Of a DNA stretch of 5,090 bases, positions 1 to 3,838 are shown piece by piece; positions within the stretch are counted from its first letter, which is position 1, and each line of letters starts with the position of its first letter. The translations under genes and the position numbers were made by a program. The stretch comes from Nitrososphaerales archaeon TH5893 (GTDB taxonomy: Archaea > Thermoproteota > Nitrososphaeria > Nitrososphaerales > Nitrososphaeraceae): NCBI GenBank assembly GCA_014523685.1, contig JAATVT010000091.1, positions 1-5,090 on the forward strand, written 5' to 3'. The notes under the pieces are model-generated. The model saw only the letters and a program-made list of their open reading frames with translations, had not been told where the DNA came from and ran no database searches.

Positions 1-465
1 CTCCAATCTATTGCAAACTTTTACAACTGCCTGCACTTTGTCTCTGATCTGAGAAAGAGATTCTTCAAGTAAATGGGCAATAACTTCGCTGTCTGTTTCA
101 CTTTTAAACGTATGTCCAGAAGCTACGAGTTCTTTTTTTAATTCCTTGTAATTTTCAATTATGCCATTATGAACTACTGCAATTTCCGATGTACAAGCTT
201 CGTGTGGGTGCGCGTTTGTATCGGTAATTCCGCCGTGTGTCGCCCATCGAGTATGCCCTATTCCTATCTGTCCAGGCATCTTCTGAAAATCAAGTGACTT
301 GCTAACCTGTGCGACCTTCCCCACTCCTTTCTTTACAAGAATATTTCCATTATCCAAGGTGGCTATTCCCACACTATCGTAACCACGGTACTCCATTTTT
401 TTTAAGCTTTCAACAAGCAAGGGAGCCGCATATGATGATCCTTTGTACCCTATGATTGAGCACAC
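1..465 (-). CDS. glmS: Glutamine--fructose-6-phosphate aminotransferase (isomerizing), N-terminal part, cut by the left edge
   Basis: GlmS converts fructose-6-phosphate and glutamine to glucosamine-6-phosphate, the first step toward UDP-GlcNAc, in the cytoplasm. The 155 visible codons are the class II glutamine amidotransferase domain. The protein begins MCSIIGYKG, where Cys2 is the N-terminal nucleophile exposed when Met is removed. It then shows [10 protein letters not shown] (about residues 29-38), [11 protein letters not shown] with the glutamine-binding Arg-Trp, [15 protein letters not shown] and [11 protein letters not shown], all in family order. The start is GTG at 463-465; it is fixed because the codon after it must be Cys. 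An upstream ATG at 485-487 runs into a stop after two codons. The usual Gly after Cys is Ser here (CSI rather than CGI). The SIS sugar-isomerase domains lie outside the window. Other Ntn amidotransferases (PurF, AsnB) fit less well because HTRWATHG and the [10 protein letters not shown] spacing are typical of GlmS. The gene is co-oriented with rps4 but about 420 bases away, so it is probably a separate unit. Confidence 0.95.
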   Translation of the reverse strand, partial: MCSIIGYKGSSYAAPLLVESLKKMEYRGYDSVGIATLDNGNILVKKGVGKVAQVSKSLDFQKMPGQIGIGHTRWATHGGITDTNAHPHEACTSEIAVVHNGIIENYKELKKELVASGHTFKSETDSEVIAHLLEESLSQIRDKVQAVVKVCNRLE

Positions 466-487
466 AATAATTATATCAGTCGTTCAT

Positions 488-497
488 TCTTAAAAGA
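488..497 (-). promoter_or_regulatory. Candidate TATA box for glmS
   Basis: On the minus strand this reads CTTTTAAGAA. Its centre is about 27 bases upstream of the GTG start, the spacing expected for an archaeal TATA box serving a leaderless or nearly leaderless transcript. No Shine-Dalgarno motif precedes the GTG, which agrees with that. A second AT-rich stretch (minus GATATAATTATT, about 467-478) is too close to the start to act as a TATA box for this codon. This is inferred from spacing and composition only. Confidence 0.35.
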
Positions 498-501
498 CTT
501 G

Positions 502-554
502 TCGAACAGTCAAACCAAATTGAATGTATAATTTGACTGGCCCTAACTGTTCGA
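502..554. repeat. Nested, partly competing inverted repeats upstream of glmS
   Basis: A perfect 9-base inverted repeat, TCGAACAGT (502-510) and ACTGTTCGA (546-554), encloses a second perfect 7-base one, AGTCAAA (508-514) and TTTGACT (532-538). Bases 508-510 belong to both left arms, so the two pairings exclude each other in full. A third pairing, CAAATT (516-521) with AATTTG (530-535), is compatible with the outer stem but not with the second. The element lies 37 to 89 bases before the glmS GTG. If the transcript is leaderless it would be an upstream DNA-binding site; if there is a long leader it could be an RNA switch. It could also end the rps4 transcript, although no clear T-run follows on the minus strand. 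Confidence 0.5.
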
Positions 555-621
555 TCAATAGATCCTGGGACTAGAAAATGACTGTGCTGTACTAGCGGAG
601 GTTTCCTATTATACAAGTATA

Positions 622-846
622 TTACTGCCCCCTTTTGGAATTTACTAGTTTTAAGTATAAGAAAAATGTCAGAACGACTTCATAAATGTACTCAAGTAGA
701 ATACTGCTCCAAATTGATTGAGATCGAATCAATAAGTCAGGATGATCGCTAGGAATTTTATGACGAGTTGTCCCCTCATATCTTGTATCACCCACAGCAA
801 AAGGTGAGTTATCCCATTCGTGTAGCAAAGACCCGTACGTTGCCAC
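622..846 (-). CDS. Small hypothetical ORF (74 residues), doubtful
   Basis: I do not recognise this ORF. It starts with GTG at 844-846, has an in-frame TGA two codons upstream, and lies 43 bases downstream of the rps4 stop on the same strand. The first 45 residues are polar and mixed, with several His and Asp. Residues about 48-68 (SILLEYIYEVVLTFFLYLKLV) are hydrophobic and could form one membrane segment, followed by a basic tail ending in KRGQ. There is no clear Shine-Dalgarno sequence before the GTG. It contains the 713-733 inverted repeat, which argues slightly against coding. It may be a lineage-specific small membrane protein or chance reading through a spacer. I lean toward chance. Confidence 0.27.
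   Translation of the reverse strand: MATYGSLLHEWDNSPFAVGDTRYEGTTRHKIPSDHPDLLIRSQSIWSSILLEYIYEVVLTFFLYLKLVNSKRGQ
713..733. repeat. Short perfect inverted repeat (7-base arms, 7-base loop)
   Basis: ATTGATT (713-719) and AATCAAT (727-733) are perfect inverted arms around a 7-base loop, GAGATCG. As RNA this would be an AU-rich, weak hairpin. On the minus strand the same bases can also be drawn as a 5-base stem with a TTCGATC loop that resembles a tRNA T-arm, but no acceptor stem or other arm accompanies it. No function can be assigned. Confidence 0.4.
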
Positions 847-889
847 GTATCAAGATATCAGCAATCCAAACGAACTTTACAAATTGCAG

Positions 890-1396
890 TTAGTTAGGAT
901 CTGGTGGAGGTTGGGGTATTATTGGTTCTTGATGAACTAGAATATTTGGCTCCTCGTCCTTCCTAACGATATATCCTGGTAAATTAACCGTCCGACTCCC
1001 GACAGAGACATGACAATGAGAAACTATTTGTCGTGCCTGAGTAGCTGACTTGGACATGATCTTTCTCATAACAATTGTCTGAAGTCTCCTTTCAAGTATA
1101 TCTTCGATTTTCAGATTTAACACATCATCAAGAGATGCTGACTCATTGACAAGGCCAAGTCTGTTAAGAAAACCTAGTAACCTGAGTTCCTTATCGCGTC
1201 TAAATTCTGGTGGTACCGCCAATAGGGCCCGTGCCTGGTTTCTTATTCGTGCTACTTCTGACTGTGCTTTCCATAGTTCACGCTTGTTTCGTAAACCGTA
1301 TGTGCCTAATATATAAAGTTCAGCATTAAGCTGGTCTATGGTCCAGATTCTACGAGGTCGGTGATAAGTTTTTTTTGGCTTATGCGGATCTCCCAT
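890..1396 (-). CDS. rps4: Small-subunit ribosomal protein uS4 (archaeal S4)
   Basis: uS4 binds 16S rRNA early in 30S assembly at the five-way junction of the 5' domain. The 168-residue product starts MGDPHKPKKTYHRP, the archaeal/eukaryotic uS4 (S9e-like) opening. It continues with GLRNKRELWKAQSEVARIRNQARALL (about 34-59), typical of the family's helical N-terminal domain. The S4 RNA-binding domain follows at about 103-148, including ERRLQTIVMRK, ATQARQIVSHCHVSVG and RTVNLPGYIV. Length matches archaeal members and is shorter than the roughly 200-residue bacterial protein. The ATG start at 1394-1396 is supported by a Shine-Dalgarno sequence and lies 17 bases after the rps13 stop, so the two are almost surely co-transcribed. 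The C-terminal tail is proline-rich (IIPQPPPDPN) and probably flexible. Confidence 0.96.
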   Translation of the reverse strand: MGDPHKPKKTYHRPRRIWTIDQLNAELYILGTYGLRNKRELWKAQSEVARIRNQARALLAVPPEFRRDKELRLLGFLNRLGLVNESASLDDVLNLKIEDILERRLQTIVMRKIMSKSATQARQIVSHCHVSVGSRTVNLPGYIVRKDEEPNILVHQEPIIPQPPPDPN

Positions 1397-1402
1397 TACA
1401 AT

Positions 1403-1412
1403 TCATCCCCTC
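1403..1412 (-). promoter_or_regulatory. Ribosome binding site of rps4
   Basis: Minus-strand GAGGGGATGA is close to the GGAGGTGA anti-16S consensus. It sits in the 17-base gap between the rps13 stop (1414-1416) and the rps4 ATG (1394-1396), about 6 bases before the start. It is the only clear Shine-Dalgarno sequence in the window and belongs to an internal operon gene, as expected where first genes are leaderless. Confidence 0.7.
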
Positions 1413-1413
1413 T

Positions 1414-1971
1414 TTATGTTTTCTGTGGAGACTGAGTATTTTCTCCTGTCGCAGGGGCGGCGGCTGCCCCTCCGGCTGGCGACTGTGCTTCAGGTTGGGC
1501 TGAGGGAACTGTAGGAAGTGTTTTACCTATTTTCTTAACACCTACTGCGCCACCACGTCTCCCCGTCGTTCTCGTGCATTGTCCTCTAACTCTAAGACCA
1601 AACATGTGTCGGTAACCTCTCCAACTCATTACTGACTTTTCTCTTTCGATGTCGCTTGATGCAGCGAAGTCCAAATCAGAAGTTATGAGGTGGTTGTTTC
1701 CACCGGTATCCATGTCCTTTCTGCGATTAAAGTACCAGCTTGGTATACCTATGCGAGAGGGATTTCTAATACCTGTTTCAATTTCAGATATTTCGTTATC
1801 CGTCAAAAATCCAACTCTCAGATTCGGATTAATGTTAAGAGACTGAAGTATTACCTGTGCTAGGTTGTAGCCAACTCCTTTAATTTCACTAAGGGCTACA
1901 ACAATCTTTTTGGCACCCGCAATATCTTTACCTGCTATTCGTAAAATGTGCTTGTACTCTGCTACTGACAA
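1414..1971 (-). CDS. rps13: Small-subunit ribosomal protein uS13 (archaeal S13)
   Basis: uS13 sits in the head of the 30S subunit and contacts the 50S subunit and the P-site tRNA. The protein opens with YKHILRIAGKDIAGAKKI and has the helix-two-turn-helix region (ALSEIKGVGYNLAQVIL, about 26-42). Next comes the archaeal insert with RIGIPSWYFNRRKDMDTG (73-90). The signature RGYRHMFGLRVRGQ (118-131) and TRTTGRRGG (133-141) follow. The start is TTG at 1969-1971: an in-frame TAA lies directly upstream and there is no ATG or GTG before the conserved sequence, so TTG is the only usual start. No Shine-Dalgarno sequence precedes it. Residue 132, after RGQ, is Cys where Arg is usual. Residues about 151-185 are a low-complexity tail rich in Ala, Pro, Gln and Gly, longer than I recall for the family, encoded by unusually GC-rich DNA around 1446-1485. 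Confidence 0.96.
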   Translation of the reverse strand: MSVAEYKHILRIAGKDIAGAKKIVVALSEIKGVGYNLAQVILQSLNINPNLRVGFLTDNEISEIETGIRNPSRIGIPSWYFNRRKDMDTGGNNHLITSDLDFAASSDIEREKSVMSWRGYRHMFGLRVRGQCTRTTGRRGGAVGVKKIGKTLPTVPSAQPEAQSPAGGAAAAPATGENTQSPQKT

Positions 1972-1995
1972 TTATGGTATGGCATCTAATTCCCG

Positions 1996-2008
1996 CAATA
2001 AAAACTAT
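1996..2008 (-). promoter_or_regulatory. Candidate TATA box for the rps13-rps4 operon
   Basis: The minus strand reads TATAGTTTTTATT here, centred about 30 bases upstream of the rps13 TTG. That spacing suits an archaeal TATA box with transcription starting at or very near the start codon. The absence of a Shine-Dalgarno sequence before rps13 supports a leaderless or very short-leader transcript. Assignment is by position and composition only. Confidence 0.4.
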
Positions 2009-2138
2009 ACCTGGCCCTGGAGTGATTCCTCGCACTATCATTCCAAGAACAATGATGCACTCTAGTGGATTCTCGAAAAATCTGATATACCAACATATTA
2101 AAAGTATCATATTCTGATAAATTAGCTATTGTGCAATG

Positions 2139-2147
2139 CTTAAATTT
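2139..2147 (+). promoter_or_regulatory. Candidate TATA box for the AAA+/VWA operon
   Basis: CTTAAATTT-like sequence (GCTTAAATTT around 2139-2147) lies about 30 to 38 bases before the ATG at 2177. This would put the transcription start a few bases upstream of the start codon. No Shine-Dalgarno sequence is present between it and the ATG. The more upstream stretch 2092-2125 is also AT-rich and cannot be excluded as an alternative promoter. Confidence 0.35.
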
Positions 2148-2168
2148 GTGACGTCCTGGAAAGTCACA
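2147..2168. promoter_or_regulatory. Perfect palindrome TGTGAC-N10-GTCACA, candidate operator
   Basis: TGTGAC (2147-2152) and GTCACA (2163-2168) form a perfect 6-base inverted repeat with a 10-base spacer, so the half-site centres are 16 bases apart, about one and a half helical turns. It begins at the end of the candidate TATA box and finishes 8 bases before the ATG of the ATPase gene, so a protein bound there would block the transcription start. This position suggests a repressor site (inference). Chance cannot be excluded for 6-base arms. Confidence 0.4.
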
Positions 2169-2176
2169 TAGCACAG

Positions 2177-3838
2177 ATGGCGACCCAAGCTATTGAGCAG
2201 TTGGTTAATCGCTCCTATCGCACGTTACCTAAGTATGACGAGGTAATGCCCGGCGTTCCCCAAGATTACAAGGAAATTAAAACGTTGGGTCAACTGCTTG
2301 AAATCAATTACAAGCATGCATCGGTTGAGAAGCAATTACGAGAGAATCTTATTCTTAAAATGGAATCAGGAAAGGAAATTTACAAGGGAATTATTGGTTA
2401 TAAGGAACGTGTAATTCCTGCAATTAATAGGGCAATTCTATCGGGACATGAAATACTGTTTGTTGGGCAAATAGGACAAGCCAAGACCAAGCTTGCTGAA
2501 ACAATTGCTACTCATCTACTTTCCCCGATACCCGTTGTTCGCGGATCCTTAACCAATGATATACCCACGACAATACATAGAGAGGATATGATTAGCCTTC
2601 TAAATGATACTGACCCTGAATATCCCTCTCCTGAATTCGTTGTATCACCAGAATGTGAAAAATCAATTAGAAATAATAAATTGGAAACGAAGATAGACTG
2701 GATGGAAGGACGGAATAGATATCGTTACATGCTTGCCACACCAGATATATCAGTAAAAGATCTTATGGGGCAGATTGATGCGATAAGAGTTGCAAAGAAA
2801 GGAGTGGAACTTTACAGTATTGAATCTTACTCACCAGGCCAGATGTTGCAGGCTAGATATGGAGTCCTGTGCATTGATGAGCTCCCTGTTCTTGATACCC
2901 GCAAACAAGTAGCCCTGTTAAGCGTATTGCAAGAAGGAAAGTTCACGACCGGTTCATACCCTGTTACCTTTAAGCCAAATGTTAAGCTACTGGCCACTGC
3001 CAATCCTGTTGATTACACACATTCAGGGAAAATAATTGAGCCTTTGTTTGACCGGCTACGGAGTCACATACATACTCATTATCCCACCAATATCATTGAT
3101 GAGATGCTTATCATAATTCAGGAGACACAAATAAGCCGCGAAAGTGGAGTTCTCGTACCCCTTTTTATTGTCAAAACTATTGCAAAAATAGCACAATTAG
3201 CCAGAGAACATCCTGAAATCGATCACACTAAAGGGGTAAGTGTGAGGATGGCTATTCATTCTATGGAGATCTTAATCTCTGAAGTTGAGCGAGTGAGAGC
3301 ATTACACGGTAAAATTAAGCTAGTTCCTAGATTTTGTGATCTTGATTGCATTCGTCAGACCAGCAAGTTCGAGTTATCTGAAATGGACGACAATCATCAG
3401 AATAAAAATAACATATTAGATTCATTAATTGAAAATGCCGTTAGAGATGTGTCCATTGAATACACTAAACACCTACCTTCTGAGACAATTGAAAGATTTA
3501 AGGAAGAATTTGAGAGAAACAAATCGTTTGTGGTTTCACAATATAGTCTTGGCCAGGTGAAAAATGAAGCCGTAGACTATGAATCGCAGCTCAGAATGTT
3601 TCCTGCTCTGAACGAATTTGTTAGGCTAACGGTCGAAAAGATCAAGCAAGAACATCAAGAATTCATCCAGATAGCCGAACCGTATGAAATAGACGTTAAG
3701 AGAATCCAAATTGTCAATAATGATATGGATAGGGAATTTACCGCTTCAGTGACCGAATTGGTACTCGAAGGTTTAAGGGGGATTAATCCGCCTTTACTCG
3801 ACAAAAAGGGAAATGGGTATTCTACAAAATCAGGATAG
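2177..3838 (+). CDS. MoxR/ChlI-like AAA+ ATPase, partner of the downstream VWA protein
   Basis: This 553-residue protein is an AAA+ ATPase of the helix-2-insert clade (MoxR, Mg-chelatase I subunit). Visible motifs are Walker A GQIGQAKT (97-104), Walker B LCIDE (231-235), sensor 1 ATANP (273-277), a candidate arginine finger in EPLFDRLRSH (288-297; Arg293 or Arg295) and sensor 2 GVSVRMAIH (353-361). The stretches LATPDISVKDLMGQIDAIRVAKKG and ANPVDYTHSGKIIEPLFDRL closely resemble bacterial proteins often labelled 'magnesium chelatase' that pair with VWA proteins. About 190 residues follow sensor 2, much longer than in classic MoxR (about 320-350 residues in total), and are helical and charged. 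There are no membrane segments, so it is probably cytoplasmic. The ATG at 2177 has no Shine-Dalgarno sequence. The gene overlaps the next by 26 bases. Likely role: a hexameric motor that remodels or loads metal into a target through its VWA partner. The target is unknown; chlorophyll synthesis is unlikely in this setting, and a cobaltochelatase-like role cannot be excluded. Confidence 0.88.
   Translation: MATQAIEQLVNRSYRTLPKYDEVMPGVPQDYKEIKTLGQLLEINYKHASVEKQLRENLILKMESGKEIYKGIIGYKERVIPAINRAILSGHEILFVGQIGQAKTKLAETIATHLLSPIPVVRGSLTNDIPTTIHREDMISLLNDTDPEYPSPEFVVSPECEKSIRNNKLETKIDWMEGRNRYRYMLATPDISVKDLMGQIDAIRVAKKGVELYSIESYSPGQMLQARYGVLCIDELPVLDTRKQVALLSVLQEGKFTTGSYPVTFKPNVKLLATANPVDYTHSGKIIEPLFDRLRSHIHTHYPTNIIDEMLIIIQETQISRESGVLVPLFIVKTIAKIAQLAREHPEIDHTKGVSVRMAIHSMEILISEVERVRALHGKIKLVPRFCDLDCIRQTSKFELSEMDDNHQNKNNILDSLIENAVRDVSIEYTKHLPSETIERFKEEFERNKSFVVSQYSLGQVKNEAVDYESQLRMFPALNEFVRLTVEKIKQEHQEFIQIAEPYEIDVKRIQIVNNDMDREFTASVTELVLEGLRGINPPLLDKKGNGYSTKSG

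Larger units (their letters stand above)
466..889. other. 424-base stretch between rps4 and glmS with no confident gene
   Basis: This AT-rich spacer holds the glmS upstream region with its inverted repeats (502-554), a candidate TATA box (488-497), a small hairpin-like repeat (713-733) and one weak 74-codon ORF on the minus strand (622-846). I see no tRNA, no rRNA, no transposase remnant and no trace of rps11 or an RNA polymerase subunit gene, which often follow rps4 in archaea. The end of the rps13-rps4 transcript must lie here; the only T-rich candidate on the minus strand is CATTTTTC at about 661-668, which is weak. Confidence 0.6.

Noticed and set aside
485..487. ATG (minus strand) upstream of glmS as start
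   Set aside because: It reads only two more codons (Asn, Asp) before TGA and is not in a frame that joins the Cys nucleophile.
466..620. glmS ribozyme or other known riboswitch upstream of glmS
   Set aside because: I cannot recognise the ribozyme core or its double pseudoknot; only simple inverted repeats are present.
713..733. tRNA T-arm-like structure on the minus strand (5-base stem with TTCGATC loop)
   Set aside because: There is no matching acceptor stem, D-arm or anticodon arm around it; it is simply part of the small inverted repeat.
1649..1846. 65-residue ORF on the plus strand
   Set aside because: It lies entirely antisense to conserved uS13 codons and its protein resembles nothing; it is a shadow of rps13.
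1928..2110. 60-residue minus-strand ORF across the rps13 start and upstream spacer
   Set aside because: It overlaps the uS13 N-terminus in another frame and covers the candidate promoter. The hydrophobic run with ITPGPGIVFIAG caught the eye but matches no family I know.
1986..2174. 62-residue minus-strand ORF in the divergent spacer
   Set aside because: It overlaps the previous ORF in another frame, has no recognisable features, and spans both candidate promoters; most likely chance.
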